From assembly GCF_000599985.1 (NCBI RefSeq), contig NZ_CP007445.1:992001-1056000 (forward strand): 64,000 bases of DNA, read 5' to 3'. Origin of the DNA: Gilliamella apicola (GTDB lineage: Bacteria; Pseudomonadota; Gammaproteobacteria; Enterobacterales; Orbaceae). The notes beneath the pieces were generated by a model. The model saw only the letters and a list, made by a program, of their open reading frames with translations. It had not been told where the DNA came from and ran no database searches. Shown piece by piece: positions 34,692 to 44,718 of this stretch. A program made the position numbers and the translations under genes. Numbering within the stretch: the stretch's first letter is position 1; each line of letters opens with the position of its first letter.

Positions 34692-37001
34692 ATGCGACAG
34701 TTATTCTCACTTGATTTATTGGCAATCATATTTTCGTTTGGCTGTTTGCCATTGATGTTTTTACCTTCACTGTTGTGTGACTATCAATGGTATGTGATAG
34801 TGTTAATATTGATTGTAATTATTCTAATTGTTCCGTCTAAATTTCAAAATTATGTGATTATTATTACCGTATTTTCTATTAGTTTTTTATGGTCTGTGGC
34901 GTATTCTAAACAATATTTAACAAAAATTGAGCCATATATCGATAAAACGATCATGGTAAAAGCAGAAGTTGAAACTATAAATACTCAATTTTCAACTTCG
35001 TCAACCGATCCTTATCCTGTAAAATTTGCAATCAATGATGATTCTCAACCCTTGCTATATCCTAAGGTAACAATATCGGTATATTGGGACCAACAGATTA
35101 AACCAAAAGCAGGGCAAATCTGGCAATTAACCTTAAAAACAAAAGTAGTACATGGCTATTTAAATGAAGGTGGTTTTGATAGCCAACGTTTTGCCATGGC
35201 TAATCGAAACCTTCTATCAGCAAAATTAATTCAAGCTGAGTTACTTGAGGATAACTTAAGTATTCGGCAGTTAATAGCTGATTACACCTTACCTTACATT
35301 GATCTATTCACTTATCAAGGTATTTTGATCGCATTAGCTTTTGGTGATCGTAGTCATATGGTTGATGAACATCGAATTATTATGATGCAAACTGGTGTTG
35401 CCCATCTAATGGCTATATCAGGTATGCACATTTTATTGGTTTTTGGACTTTGTTGTATTCTATTAAAAGTTTTGATGTTTTTTATTCCTCAGCGTTTTAT
35501 CTACTTTTTCATCCCAATCATAATAGCATGGCTAGCTGCACTATTTTATGCATGGTTAACAGGACTTAATCCTCCTGCATTACGAGCCATGTTAGCATTA
35601 TCTATTTGGATATATTTACGTTTTAAAAACAGTCAAATCAGTGCTTGGCAAAAATTAAACCGTATCATTGCGTTATTATTACTTTTTGATCCGCTAATGA
35701 TTTTATCAGAAAGTTTTTGGTTATCTTGTTATGCGGTAGTGAGTTTAATTTTTTTATTTGATTGGTTGCCTCTACCTAAATTTTTAAATTATAAAAAACG
35801 TTGGTATTGGGTCAGATTATTGCATTTACAATTTGGTTTAACCTTATTATTGTTACCTATTCAATTGGTCATTTTTCAAGGTATCAGTTTGGTCTCCTTG
35901 TTAACAAACTTAATTGCAATTCCTGTAATTACATTATTCACTTTTCCTTCAATTATTTTTGCGCTGTTATTTAGTGTTAGTCATTGTTTTCATCTTGCTT
36001 TATGGTGCTGGTTTATTGCCAATAAATCGCTTGAATTGCTATTTGTTAGCTTAGATAAATTAAATTTTTTATGGTTTGATATTCCCGCAGATTTTTATTT
36101 TTTAAGTATTTTGGGTTGGTTGGCTTTTGTTGTTGTACGTACTGAATTATGGCGACGTTTTTGGTTAACTTTGTTAATAATTTTAATGATACTTTGCACA
36201 CCACTTTTTAAACAGCAAGAGGATTATTGGCGTTTAGATATGCTGGATGTTGGACATGGGTTAGCAATTGTTATTCATAATGGCACATCAGCAGTTTTGT
36301 TTGATACCGGGGCTAAATGGGAAAAAAGCTCCGCAGCAGAGCGGATTATTTTACCTTTTTTACGATGGCATAATTTAAATTTGGAAGGAATTATCATTAG
36401 CCATCAACATAATGACCATATAGGTGGTTTAGATTTACTGCAAAGTCGTTATCCTAATGCCTGGTTAATGAGCTCATCTTCAGCATTAGATAACCATTAC
36501 CAATGTTTAGCAGGTAATACTATTGTATGGAATAATTTGTCTGTTAATGTTCTATGGCCGACACAATTAGTTGAGTATGCACAAAATGCAGATTCGTGTG
36601 TGGTTCAGGTGACCGATGGACATTTTTCTGTCCTTTTGACCGGAGATTTAGAGCGCAATCAAGAATATCAATTAGTCACTAAGTTTCGAAACGAATTGGC
36701 TTCAACCATATTGCAAATTCCTCATCATGGCAGTAGTACTTCATCTAGTTATGCTTTTTTAAATCATGTTAAACCAGTAAAAGCATTGATCTCAACTTCT
36801 CGATATAATCCTTGGAGGTTACCATCAGATAAAGTCATAGCAAGATATAAAAATTTAGACATAGATTACTATATTACCGCGAAAACCGGGCAAATCAGTC
36901 TAATTTTTGACAATCAAAAATGGATATTAAAAACCATGCGCAGTGAAATTAAACCAAGATGGTATCATGATTGGTTTGGTAGTTTACCAATTTATGAGTA
37001 A
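34692..37001 (+). CDS. comEC: ComEC/Rec2-family DNA uptake channel
   Basis: 769 residues (ycaI in E. coli). Inner-membrane channel that takes single-stranded DNA into the cytoplasm during natural transformation. An N-terminal membrane/OB region is followed by the competence domain (AHLMAISGMHILLVFGL), many membrane helices, and a C-terminal metallo-beta-lactamase-like domain with LDVGHGLAIVI, SHQHNDHIGG near residue 570, LLTGDLE and IPHHGSSTSS. The metal-binding motif is intact. Together with the PilT-like ATPase gene at 45.5 kb this makes DNA uptake conceivable. It sits between ihfB and lpxK as ycaI does. Confidence 0.93.
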   Translation: MRQLFSLDLLAIIFSFGCLPLMFLPSLLCDYQWYVIVLILIVIILIVPSKFQNYVIIITVFSISFLWSVAYSKQYLTKIEPYIDKTIMVKAEVETINTQFSTSSTDPYPVKFAINDDSQPLLYPKVTISVYWDQQIKPKAGQIWQLTLKTKVVHGYLNEGGFDSQRFAMANRNLLSAKLIQAELLEDNLSIRQLIADYTLPYIDLFTYQGILIALAFGDRSHMVDEHRIIMMQTGVAHLMAISGMHILLVFGLCCILLKVLMFFIPQRFIYFFIPIIIAWLAALFYAWLTGLNPPALRAMLALSIWIYLRFKNSQISAWQKLNRIIALLLLFDPLMILSESFWLSCYAVVSLIFLFDWLPLPKFLNYKKRWYWVRLLHLQFGLTLLLLPIQLVIFQGISLVSLLTNLIAIPVITLFTFPSIIFALLFSVSHCFHLALWCWFIANKSLELLFVSLDKLNFLWFDIPADFYFLSILGWLAFVVVRTELWRRFWLTLLIILMILCTPLFKQQEDYWRLDMLDVGHGLAIVIHNGTSAVLFDTGAKWEKSSAAERIILPFLRWHNLNLEGIIISHQHNDHIGGLDLLQSRYPNAWLMSSSSALDNHYQCLAGNTIVWNNLSVNVLWPTQLVEYAQNADSCVVQVTDGHFSVLLTGDLERNQEYQLVTKFRNELASTILQIPHHGSSTSSSYAFLNHVKPVKALISTSRYNPWRLPSDKVIARYKNLDIDYYITAKTGQISLIFDNQKWILKTMRSEIKPRWYHDWFGSLPIYE

Positions 37002-37097
37002 AATAGCTTATCTTTTGCTGTAAGCAATTAATCTTGTAAATGCAATATCTAACAGGTATAAAAACAAGACTAAACATAATTGAGTGATATTAACGTG

Positions 37098-38105
37098 ATG
37101 ATTGAAAAACTTTGGTATGGTAAAAATCGGTTATTTTGGTTACTAATACCGTTTTCTCTATTATATGGTTTAATTGCTTTTGTTCGTCGTTTTTTATATA
37201 AAATTGGTATTTTTAAATCTTGGCGGTCACCGGTACCTATCATTATTATTGGTAATTTATCAGTGGGCGGTAATGGTAAAACGCCATTGGCTATTGGTTT
37301 GATTGAAGCTTTACAGGCAAAAGGGTTGAAAGTTGGTCTTGTATCGCGTGGATATGGTGGTAAAGCTGAAAACTATCCGCTTATTTTAGATGACACAACA
37401 ACAACCGACCAAGCAGGCGATGAACCCGTACTTATTTACCAACGAACCCATGCCCCTGTAGCAGTCTCGCCTAATCGATGCCAAGCTGTTAAAGCATTAT
37501 TAGAACAAAATCAATTAGATGTAATTTTAACGGATGATGGTTTGCAACATTACGCATTAGCAAGAGATATTGAAGTTGTTGTCGTGGATGGTAAACGATT
37601 ATTTGGTAATGGTTGGTGGATGCCAGCTGGTCCAATGAGAGAGAGACAAAATCGCTTGAAATCAGTTGATTTAATCATTGTAAATGGTGATAGTATAAAT
37701 AATTTGACCCAGCAATATCCTGATAAAACTTACACTATGCAATTAGTACCGAAATATGTGATAAATTTGCTCACCAAAGAAAAAAAAGAGTTATCTTCGT
37801 TATCAAATATTTGTGCCGTTGCGGGTATTAGTAATCCGAAAAGATTTTTTGATATGCTGATTAATATGAAGGCTAATTTAAACAAAACCGTCGCTTTTGC
37901 TGATCATCAAAAATTTACCTTATCATTATTAAATAATGTAGTTAGTCGTGAGCAGACACTTTTAATGACTGAAAAAGATGCCGTAAAATGTCAGCAGTTT
38001 GCTCAACCCAATTGGTGGTATTTGCCTATAGATGCTGTGATACCCAAACCAGCCATTGATCAGATCTGTGTATTATTAGATAAAACCAAATCTCAAAGAG
38101 AATAA
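37098..38105 (+). CDS. lpxK: Tetraacyldisaccharide 4'-kinase
   Basis: 335 residues from the ATG at 37098 (MIEKLWYGKN, aligned with E. coli MIEKIWSG). Phosphorylates the lipid A precursor at the inner membrane. One N-terminal membrane anchor, the P-loop GNLSVGGNGKT (52-62), LVSRGYGGKAENYP, GDEPVLIY, DDGLQHY and MTEKDAVKC follow the family. In E. coli it is cotranscribed with msbA just upstream. msbA is missing here and comEC is the upstream neighbour. ycaR begins 3 bp after its stop. Confidence 0.95.
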   Translation: MIEKLWYGKNRLFWLLIPFSLLYGLIAFVRRFLYKIGIFKSWRSPVPIIIIGNLSVGGNGKTPLAIGLIEALQAKGLKVGLVSRGYGGKAENYPLILDDTTTTDQAGDEPVLIYQRTHAPVAVSPNRCQAVKALLEQNQLDVILTDDGLQHYALARDIEVVVVDGKRLFGNGWWMPAGPMRERQNRLKSVDLIIVNGDSINNLTQQYPDKTYTMQLVPKYVINLLTKEKKELSSLSNICAVAGISNPKRFFDMLINMKANLNKTVAFADHQKFTLSLLNNVVSREQTLLMTEKDAVKCQQFAQPNWWYLPIDAVIPKPAIDQICVLLDKTKSQRE

Positions 38106-38108
38106 AAA

Positions 38109-38294
38109 ATGAAACAAATTCTATTAAGTGCGCTTGCTTGCCCTAAATGTCATGGACAATTGCAGTATGATGCAGAACATCAACAATTAATCTGCCAAGC
38201 CGATAATCTGGTTTTTGCAATTAAAGATAAGATTCCAGTGTTGCTTGAATCAGAAGCTCAACCAATCAATCAAACACAATCTATTGAAGAATAA
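38109..38294 (+). CDS. ycaR: Trm112/UPF0434 family small protein YcaR
   Basis: 61 residues. [18 protein letters not shown] and [20 protein letters not shown] match YcaR. Only the first CxxC pair plus one further Cys are present, so zinc binding may be incomplete as in the E. coli homologue. Function is not established. It is tightly linked between lpxK and kdsB, as in E. coli. Confidence 0.9.
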   Translation: MKQILLSALACPKCHGQLQYDAEHQQLICQADNLVFAIKDKIPVLLESEAQPINQTQSIEE

Positions 38295-38314
38295 AAAGAT
38301 ATAAGGCTTTAGTT

Positions 38315-39079
38315 ATGAAATTTTCAGTTATTATTCCTGCTAGGTATGCTTCAAGCCGTTTACCCGCTAAGCCGCTGGCAGATATCCATGGTAAACCAAT
38401 GATTGTGCGTGTAATGGAACAAGCACAAAAATCCTCAGCCCATCGTGTAATTATTGCTACTGATCATCAGCAAGTATTTGATGTTGTCAAATCCTATAAT
38501 GGTGAAGTTATTTTCACTAGTGATAAACATAATTCAGGCACAGAACGTTTAGCTGAGGTGATTAATCGTTATCAATTCGCTGACGATGAAATAATTGTTA
38601 ATGTGCAGGGTGATGAACCCTTAATTCCTCCTGTTATTATTGATCAGGTGGCTGAAAACCTAGTGCAGTATAAAACAGGGATGGCAACACTCGCCGTACC
38701 AATTGATTCAGCCGAAGAAGCGTTTAATCCTGGAGCGGTAAAAGTTGTGACTGATAAAGATGGTTATGCGTTGTATTTTTCTCGTGCAACGATTCCTTGG
38801 GAGCGTGATCGATTTGCTAAATCAACTGATTTACTGAAACAATCAAGCATTGGTGATTTTTATCTTCGTCATATAGGTATTTATGCTTATCGTGCTGGCT
38901 TTATTCGCCAATATATCAACTGGGCGCCATCATCACTTGAGCAGATTGAAATGTTAGAACAATTGCGGGTACTTTGGTATGGTGAAAAAATTCATGTGGC
39001 AGTTGCAAAACAATCTCCTGCAATTGGGGTAGATACACAAGAAGATTTAGAAAAAGTAAGAGCATTATTTAAGGAGTAA
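38315..39079 (+). CDS. kdsB: 3-deoxy-manno-octulosonate cytidylyltransferase (CMP-KDO synthetase)
   Basis: 254 residues (E. coli 248). Activates KDO with CTP for the lipopolysaccharide inner core. [50 protein letters not shown] and [15 protein letters not shown] are conserved. The operon lpxK-ycaR-kdsB combines two lipid A/KDO steps. The next gene starts 3 bp after the stop. Confidence 0.96.
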   Translation: MKFSVIIPARYASSRLPAKPLADIHGKPMIVRVMEQAQKSSAHRVIIATDHQQVFDVVKSYNGEVIFTSDKHNSGTERLAEVINRYQFADDEIIVNVQGDEPLIPPVIIDQVAENLVQYKTGMATLAVPIDSAEEAFNPGAVKVVTDKDGYALYFSRATIPWERDRFAKSTDLLKQSSIGDFYLRHIGIYAYRAGFIRQYINWAPSSLEQIEMLEQLRVLWYGEKIHVAVAKQSPAIGVDTQEDLEKVRALFKE

Positions 39080-39082
39080 GCT

Positions 39083-39775
39083 ATGGCAAACTTTACAGGT
39101 TTTACGCAAGCAGGGCTTAATTTTCTACAAGATGCTTGGATCAATAATAGCAAACCTTGGTTTGAAGAGCACCGCACAATCTATGATAACGATTTAGTTA
39201 AACCTTTTCGCTTATTGGTCGAACAACTAACACCAGATATGCTTAAAATTGATGAATGGTTTGAAACGCGTCCAGCGATTGGTAAAACGATATCACGTAT
39301 TCATCGTGATACGCGGTTTTCCAATGACAAATCGCTTTATCGTAGCCATTTATGGCTAACATTTAAACGACCCAATCGTGATTGGAAAGAAGCACCTGCT
39401 TACTTTTTTGAAATCAGTCCAAGTAGTTATCAATATGGACTTGGTTATTACTGTCCTTCCAAACAGACAATGGATATTTTTCGAGAAGAAATTCTTAATG
39501 ATACAAGTAAATTTCTTGAAATGACACGCTGTGTTAAAAAGCCATTTGAATTGGTTGGTGAAAGCTATAAACGTCCATTAATTAAAGAACAAGATGAAAA
39601 GATAGCGACATGGTATAACCGAAGAAATTTAGCAGTGTTGGTAACAAGCAACCATATTGAAGATGTGCTAAATGGTGAACTACCTAAAAAATTGGCGAAA
39701 GGATTTAAACAGTTAGTTCCACTTTATGATTATTTAATGCGAGTAGAAATGATTAAAAATATCCCAAAACTATAA
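39083..39775 (+). CDS. DUF2461 (TIGR02453) family protein
   Basis: 230 residues of the DUF2461 family, whose biochemical role is unknown. FTGFTQAGLNFLQDAWINN, NKPWFEEHR-like NSKPWFEEHR, ISRIHRDTRFSNDKSLYRSH and SYQYGLGYY are the characteristic segments. It follows kdsB by 3 bp and so probably belongs to its transcript; convergent marC follows. Confidence 0.88.
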   Translation: MANFTGFTQAGLNFLQDAWINNSKPWFEEHRTIYDNDLVKPFRLLVEQLTPDMLKIDEWFETRPAIGKTISRIHRDTRFSNDKSLYRSHLWLTFKRPNRDWKEAPAYFFEISPSSYQYGLGYYCPSKQTMDIFREEILNDTSKFLEMTRCVKKPFELVGESYKRPLIKEQDEKIATWYNRRNLAVLVTSNHIEDVLNGELPKKLAKGFKQLVPLYDYLMRVEMIKNIPKL

Positions 39776-39793
39776 ATTTTTTTTTCGATAAAC

Positions 39794-40456
39794 TTATATA
39801 TTTGGGAAATTTATAACTAATTCTTTAATGCCATTAATAATAAATTGTGTACCTACACAAACTAACAAAAATCCCATAATTCTTGAGGTGGCTTCAATGC
39901 CACTTTTTCCCATAAACCGCATGATACTCCCAGCACTACGCATACAACACCAAAGTATAATACATAATAATAAAGGAACCAGAATCGACGCGGTGTAAAC
40001 AACCCAAGTTGAAATATCGTAGCCACCAGTTTTAACTGTTGAAGACATACTAATGATCATTGCTATGGTACCTGGACCTGCGGTACTTGGCATAGCCAGT
40101 GGCACAAAGGCAATATTATTGGAAACTTCTTTCTTTTTTGCATCAGCTTCAACGGTTTTATGTGATGGTTGTTGAGGAAATAGCATTCTAAAGCCTATAA
40201 CGCCAACAATCATTCCTCCCGCGATACGTAATCCAGGAATAGATATTCCAAATGTATGCATCACCAGTTGCCCACAATAAAATGAAACAACCATAATTAA
40301 AAACACATAAATACAAGTTAACTTTGATTGATAATTACGTTCTTCATTGGTCATATCGCCAGATAGACCTAATAAAAGTACAACGGTGGTTAGTGGGTTA
40401 GTTAATGGGAGAAAGAGAATTAAACCAAAGCCAACAGTCTGTATGAGTTCCAACAT
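39794..40456 (-). CDS. marC: MarC family inner-membrane protein
   Basis: 220 residues with about six membrane helices. [65 protein letters not shown] and [17 protein letters not shown] match E. coli MarC closely. Its role is unknown; an involvement in multiple antibiotic resistance was not upheld in E. coli. Monocistronic in this context. Confidence 0.9.
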   Translation of the reverse strand: MLELIQTVGFGLILFLPLTNPLTTVVLLLGLSGDMTNEERNYQSKLTCIYVFLIMVVSFYCGQLVMHTFGISIPGLRIAGGMIVGVIGFRMLFPQQPSHKTVEADAKKKEVSNNIAFVPLAMPSTAGPGTIAMIISMSSTVKTGGYDISTWVVYTASILVPLLLCIILWCCMRSAGSIMRFMGKSGIEATSRIMGFLLVCVGTQFIINGIKELVINFPNI

Positions 40457-40504
40457 AGTTATATCTTGAATCCATTAAAATTATAGCTAAGTATAATAGA
40501 AATA

Positions 40505-40540
40505 AACAAAAAAAGATATAAGGGCGCAGATTAACGCCCA
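40505..40540 (-). terminator. ssb: Probable ssb terminator
   Basis: On the minus strand, after the ssb stop, GGGCG (40540-40536) pairs with CGCCC (40527-40523) around an 8-nt loop and is followed by TTATATCTTTTTTTG. Short stem but with a good T run. Confidence 0.55.
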
Positions 40541-40561
40541 AATATAACAGAGGTGATAGTT

Positions 40562-41083
40562 TTAGAAAGGAATGTCGTCATCAAAATCCATTGGAGGTTC
40601 GGGTGCTTTAGGTTGTGGTGCGGGTGCATTTTTATTTGGTTGACGAGATGATGCAGCTGGTGCCGATGAAATATTATTAGCACTTTGTCCCCAATTCTGA
40701 GAACCATCATCATAACTATCATTACTGTTTCCACGTGAACCTAGAATTTGTAAAGTTCCACCGATAGGATTAATCACTACTTCTGTCGTGTAACGATCTT
40801 GTCCTGATTGGTCTTGCCATTTTCGAGTTTGCAGTTGCCCTTCAAGATAAACTTGAGTCCCTTTTTTGATGTATTCACCTGCAATTTCGGCTAATTTACC
40901 AAAAACGACAACTCGATGCCATTCAGTGCGATCACGGGTTTCACCAGTTTGTTTATCTTTCCATGATTCTGAGGTTGCTACACTAAAATTAGCTACAGCA
41001 TTTCCATTTGGCATGTAACGGACTTCAGGATCTTGCCCTAAATTACCAACTAAAATGACTTTATTTATTCCTCGGTTTGCCAT
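40562..41083 (-). CDS. ssb: Single-stranded DNA-binding protein
   Basis: 173 residues. Coats single-stranded DNA in replication, repair and recombination. N-terminal OB fold ([57 protein letters not shown]), then a Gly/Asn/Gln/Pro-rich linker and the acidic tip DFDDDIPF that binds partner proteins. In E. coli it is divergent from uvrA; here corA is the divergent neighbour. Confidence 0.96.
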   Translation of the reverse strand: MANRGINKVILVGNLGQDPEVRYMPNGNAVANFSVATSESWKDKQTGETRDRTEWHRVVVFGKLAEIAGEYIKKGTQVYLEGQLQTRKWQDQSGQDRYTTEVVINPIGGTLQILGSRGNSNDSYDDGSQNWGQSANNISSAPAASSRQPNKNAPAPQPKAPEPPMDFDDDIPF

Positions 41084-41301
41084 TATAAACTCCTAAAAAT
41101 TGCATAAGTATTTAAGTGGCATATTGTAGCATGAGACAGTAGTAATATCAGCGAATTTAATTTAATAATGGAATTTTTATCTCATTTTGTAAATATGTAG
41201 AAAGATTGGCTTAGACATAGGAATTTGTAGCCATTACGAGTATAATGCCTACCATTTGTTAACGTACTGTACTAAAACGTTCCCCCACTACAGGAGTCCT
41301 T

Positions 41302-42243
41302 ATGATTAATGCGTTTGGATTAAAAAACAAACAATTAGTAAAAATTAATGAAAGCGATATAAATAATGCTACATGGATTGATTTAATTGAACCAGAAGAA
41401 GCCGATCGCGATTTTGTTTTAACACATTTAGGACAAAACTTAGCTACAAGTATTGAATTAGACGATATCGAAGCGTCAGCTCGTTTTTTTGAAGACAATG
41501 AAGGTTTACATGTTCACTCATTTTTCTTTTATGAAGATGCAGAAGATCGTGCTGGGAACTCAACTGTTGCATTTACTGTACATAATGGTCGACTTTTTAC
41601 CTTACGTGAACGTGATTTACCCGCTTTTCGTTTATATCGAATGCGATCGCGTTATCAGGGGATGAACGATGGTAACCCGTACGAAGTTTTACTTGATTTA
41701 TTTGAAGTTAAAGTTGAACAGTTAGCTGACCAAATCGAGAATATATATAGTGAGCTTGAAGAGTTAAGTTTGATTATTATGGATCGCTCATCTCAAGAAC
41801 ATTATGATGAAGCAATTACATCATTAGCCGAACTTGAAGATACAGCATGGAAAGTTAGACTTTGTTTAATGGATAGTCAACGTGCAGTCAATTACCTTGT
41901 ACGCCGTGCTAAGATGCCAACAGATCAATTAGAACAAGCTCGTGAAGTTATTCGCGATATTGAGTCACTAGTTCCACATAATGAATCACTATTTCAGAAA
42001 GTAAATTTTTTAATGCAAGCTGCAACCAGCTTTATCAATATTGAGCAAAGCCGAATAATTAAAATATTTTCAGTTGTGTCTGTTGTATTTCTACCACCGA
42101 CAGTAGTTGCATCGGCGTATGGTATGAATTTTGAAAATATGCCAGAATTGAAATGGGAATATGGTTATCCATTTTCGTTATTGTTGATGTTACTTGCAGG
42201 GGTTGCACCTTATATTTATTTTAAACTTAAGAAGTGGTTATAA
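41302..42243 (+). CDS. corA: Magnesium/cobalt transporter CorA
   Basis: 313 residues (E. coli 316). Pentameric inner-membrane Mg2+ channel. A large cytoplasmic N-terminal domain and long stalk helix are followed by two C-terminal membrane helices joined by the signature YGMNF (residues 273-277) and the ENMPELKW loop. RBS AGGAG at about 41290. Monocistronic; glk follows after an operator-like palindrome. Confidence 0.95.
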   Translation: MINAFGLKNKQLVKINESDINNATWIDLIEPEEADRDFVLTHLGQNLATSIELDDIEASARFFEDNEGLHVHSFFFYEDAEDRAGNSTVAFTVHNGRLFTLRERDLPAFRLYRMRSRYQGMNDGNPYEVLLDLFEVKVEQLADQIENIYSELEELSLIIMDRSSQEHYDEAITSLAELEDTAWKVRLCLMDSQRAVNYLVRRAKMPTDQLEQAREVIRDIESLVPHNESLFQKVNFLMQAATSFINIEQSRIIKIFSVVSVVFLPPTVVASAYGMNFENMPELKWEYGYPFSLLLMLLAGVAPYIYFKLKKWL

Positions 42244-42317
42244 TCACTGTTTATTTGCAATTTTAAAATATTTATCTACTAATTAAGTTAGCAGAAGTGT
42301 TTATTGTGGTAATAATC

Positions 42318-42334
42318 AGTTAAGGGACTTAACT
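42318..42334 (+). promoter_or_regulatory. 17-bp perfect palindrome upstream of glk
   Basis: AGTTAAG-GGA-CTTAACT is a perfect dyad with a 3-bp centre, about 100 bp before the glk start, with no T run after it. Candidate operator for a sugar-metabolism regulator; the protein is unknown. Confidence 0.4.
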
Positions 42335-42436
42335 TAGTGTAACTAGTTAATCACAACGCCTGTTTTGCTTTCTTCAACAAATGAATGTAATGCTTGCTAT
42401 TTAAAAAAAGAATTAATTTTTACAGAAGGATATAAA

Positions 42437-43396
42437 ATGAATCAACATGCACTAGTTACGGATATCGGTGGAACCAATGCCAGATTTGCACTCTACAATT
42501 TAGCGACTAACGAACTATCAGCAATTACCAAAGTTCTTATTTCAAAACATGATATCTTATTAAATTTAATCAAAGATTATTTGCAAGCACAAGCAGTCAA
42601 AGTTAATATGGCTTGCATCGCAATTGCTTGTCCAATTGGTGATGAAGATATCATCAATATGACAAATAATGATTTGTCATTTTCACGTTCAGAACTGATT
42701 AAAGAATTAAATCTGACTAAACTTGAAGTAATTAATGATTTTACGGCTGTATCAACTTCAATTCCTAAATTACCTAAACAAGATCTAGTAAAAATTGGTG
42801 GTGATGAACCTGATTTAAATTATCCAATTGCAATTTATGGAGCAGGTACTGGACTTGGCGTTTCGCATATAATCAAGGTAAATGAACGTTGGATCAGTAT
42901 GCCAGGAGAGGGCGGACATACTGAATTGCCGATGGTCAGTGAAGATGAAGATCAAATTTTAGTGCAACTTCGAAAAAAATTTGGTCGTGTTTCATCAGAA
43001 CGCTTTTTATCAGGTAACGGCATTGTTAATATTTATCAGGCTTTATTAAAAATTAATAATCTGCCAGAAGAAGATATTACACCTGATGTTATTGTTAAAA
43101 AAGCATTAGATAATAGTTGTCCAATTTGTTTACAGACGCTTACCTATTTTTGTACTTTCATGGGGCGTTTTGGTGGTAATTTGGCTTTAACTCTTAACAC
43201 TCAAGGTGGTGTTTATATTGCTGGTGGTATCGTACCTCGATTTATTGAATTTTTTAAAGCATCCCCATTTAGATCTGCTTTTGAACATAAAGGTCGTATG
43301 TCATATTTAGTCAAAAAAGTTCCTGTTTATGTGATAACACATAAAGATCCAGGTCTATTTGGCGCTGGTGTTTATTTACAAAATAGTCTTAAATAA
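42437..43396 (+). CDS. glk: Glucokinase
   Basis: 319 residues (E. coli 321). Phosphorylates free glucose with ATP. LVTDIGGTNARFAL (phosphate binding), NDFTAVS, GAGTGLGVSH, MPGEGGHTELP, ERFLSGNG and GGVYIAGGIVPR are those of the bacterial Glk family. The ATG at 42437 follows AGAAGGA; a longer frame from 42365 lacks this. Upstream is a perfect palindrome. Confidence 0.95.
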   Translation: MNQHALVTDIGGTNARFALYNLATNELSAITKVLISKHDILLNLIKDYLQAQAVKVNMACIAIACPIGDEDIINMTNNDLSFSRSELIKELNLTKLEVINDFTAVSTSIPKLPKQDLVKIGGDEPDLNYPIAIYGAGTGLGVSHIIKVNERWISMPGEGGHTELPMVSEDEDQILVQLRKKFGRVSSERFLSGNGIVNIYQALLKINNLPEEDITPDVIVKKALDNSCPICLQTLTYFCTFMGRFGGNLALTLNTQGGVYIAGGIVPRFIEFFKASPFRSAFEHKGRMSYLVKKVPVYVITHKDPGLFGAGVYLQNSLK

Positions 43397-43415
43397 TTGA
43401 GTAAGGTTCTATTCT

Positions 43416-43664
43416 ATGATGTGGTGTTATATTTACCGAAGTACTAAAAAAGAAAATTGTTATTTATATATGGAAAATCAAAATGATTTTTCTCCAATCC
43501 CTGAAAAAATAATGTCTATTTTTGGTGCTCCAGTGTTTGTAATGAAGGTACTACTTGATGGTAAACGTCAATTTGTTGTTGGTACAGCACAAGAAATAGA
43601 AGAAAGAATTAAAACGGATGGATTTTTCTTACAAATGTTAAAAGAAGACGATTTCAAAGTATGA
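43416..43664 (+). CDS. ycgL: YcgL family protein
   Basis: 82 residues. [19 protein letters not shown] and [25 protein letters not shown] segments identify the YcgL domain; molecular role unknown. It overlaps ycgN by four bases (ATGA), indicating translational coupling. The same pair is found together in E. coli. Confidence 0.88.
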   Translation: MMWCYIYRSTKKENCYLYMENQNDFSPIPEKIMSIFGAPVFVMKVLLDGKRQFVVGTAQEIEERIKTDGFFLQMLKEDDFKV

Positions 43665-44083
43665 TTGAGCCATTTTGGGAACATAAAACCTTAGAACAAA
43701 TGAGTGACGATGAGTGGGAACAACTTTGTGACGGCTGTGGTCAATGTTGCTTAAATAAATTGCAGGATGAAGATACAGGCAAAATTTTATACACTAATGT
43801 TGCATGCAATTTGCTTGATTCAAATACTTGCCAATGCAGGCATTATCATAATCGTTTTGCCTATGAGCCTGATTGCATTAAATTGACCCGAGAAAATCTT
43901 CTAACCATTGAATGGTTACCGTTAACCTGTACTTATCGTTATTTTTCAGAAACAGGGCTATTACCTGAATGGCATCCTCTTATAAGAGGAAATAAAAAGC
44001 TTATGCATAAGTTAAAAATTTCAGTTAAAAATCGCATTGTATATGAAAAAGATGTGATTTGTTGGGAAGATCATATTCTTTAA
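43661..44083 (+). CDS. ycgN: YcgN family cysteine-cluster protein
   Basis: 140 residues (UPF0260). Eight conserved-type cysteines include the [13 protein letters not shown] cluster, [22 protein letters not shown] and LTCTYRYF. The cluster resembles zinc or iron-sulfur chaperone-type sites; no activity is established. It ends inside the terminator stem that separates it from convergent yggT. Confidence 0.9.
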   Translation: MIEPFWEHKTLEQMSDDEWEQLCDGCGQCCLNKLQDEDTGKILYTNVACNLLDSNTCQCRHYHNRFAYEPDCIKLTRENLLTIEWLPLTCTYRYFSETGLLPEWHPLIRGNKKLMHKLKISVKNRIVYEKDVICWEDHIL

Positions 44084-44110
44084 AAAAAGGGAGTAAATGC
44101 TCCCTTTTTT
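44083..44110. terminator. Bidirectional terminator between ycgN and yggT
   Basis: AAAAAAGGGAG (44083-44093) and CTCCCTTTTTT (44100-44110) close a 6-nt loop. A run of A on one side and T on the other lets it serve both convergent genes. Confidence 0.9.
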
Positions 44111-44123
44111 AATTTATAAAAAC

Positions 44124-44681
44124 TTAAAGTAAAATCCATAGGTAGCCCACAAGATCGAAAGCGAGCATATTTAAGAACATCAAAATAAACACAAAAATCA
44201 TGAACGAGATATCAATCATACCTATAGGTGGTACAATACGACGGATGGGAGCTATAAGAGGCTCAGTTAATTGAGCCAGTAGCTCATCGACTCCAGATTG
44301 TCCTCTACTTACCCAACTCATAATCGCACGAAATAGTAATAACCAAAATAAAAGATTCCCTGCAGCATGAACAATTGCAGCCACAGCATATAAAAGATAT
44401 TCTGGTGAAAATATTGGAGCATTAGTTAGGTTGAAGTATAAAACAAAAATAATTTTGATAACGGCAAACAGATATAAAAGAATCCATGTAGCAGTATCAA
44501 TACGACCAATTGACGGAATAATTTTACGTAATGGACCAATGATGGGTTGCGTTATTTTGACGATAAATTGGGTAAAAGGATTATAGAAATTTACGCGCAC
44601 ACGCTGCATCCATAATCTTAAAATCAAAACATACAAACAAATGGTCAAAACGGTTTTCCCTAAAAAGAAAATCGATGTCAT
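44124..44681 (-). CDS. yggT: YggT family integral membrane protein
   Basis: 185 residues carrying two YGGT repeats, each with paired membrane helices and the basic loop motif: NPFTQFIVKITQPIIGPLRKIIP and LTEPLIAPIRRIVPPIG. The family has been linked to cell shape, division and osmotic stress; the mechanism is unknown. Downstream of yggS in the same direction, as in E. coli. Confidence 0.9.
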   Translation of the reverse strand: MTSIFFLGKTVLTICLYVLILRLWMQRVRVNFYNPFTQFIVKITQPIIGPLRKIIPSIGRIDTATWILLYLFAVIKIIFVLYFNLTNAPIFSPEYLLYAVAAIVHAAGNLLFWLLLFRAIMSWVSRGQSGVDELLAQLTEPLIAPIRRIVPPIGMIDISFMIFVFILMFLNMLAFDLVGYLWILL

Positions 44682-44718
44682 TTAAAATTCCTCAAAATAA
44701 AGATATTTAACCAATATA

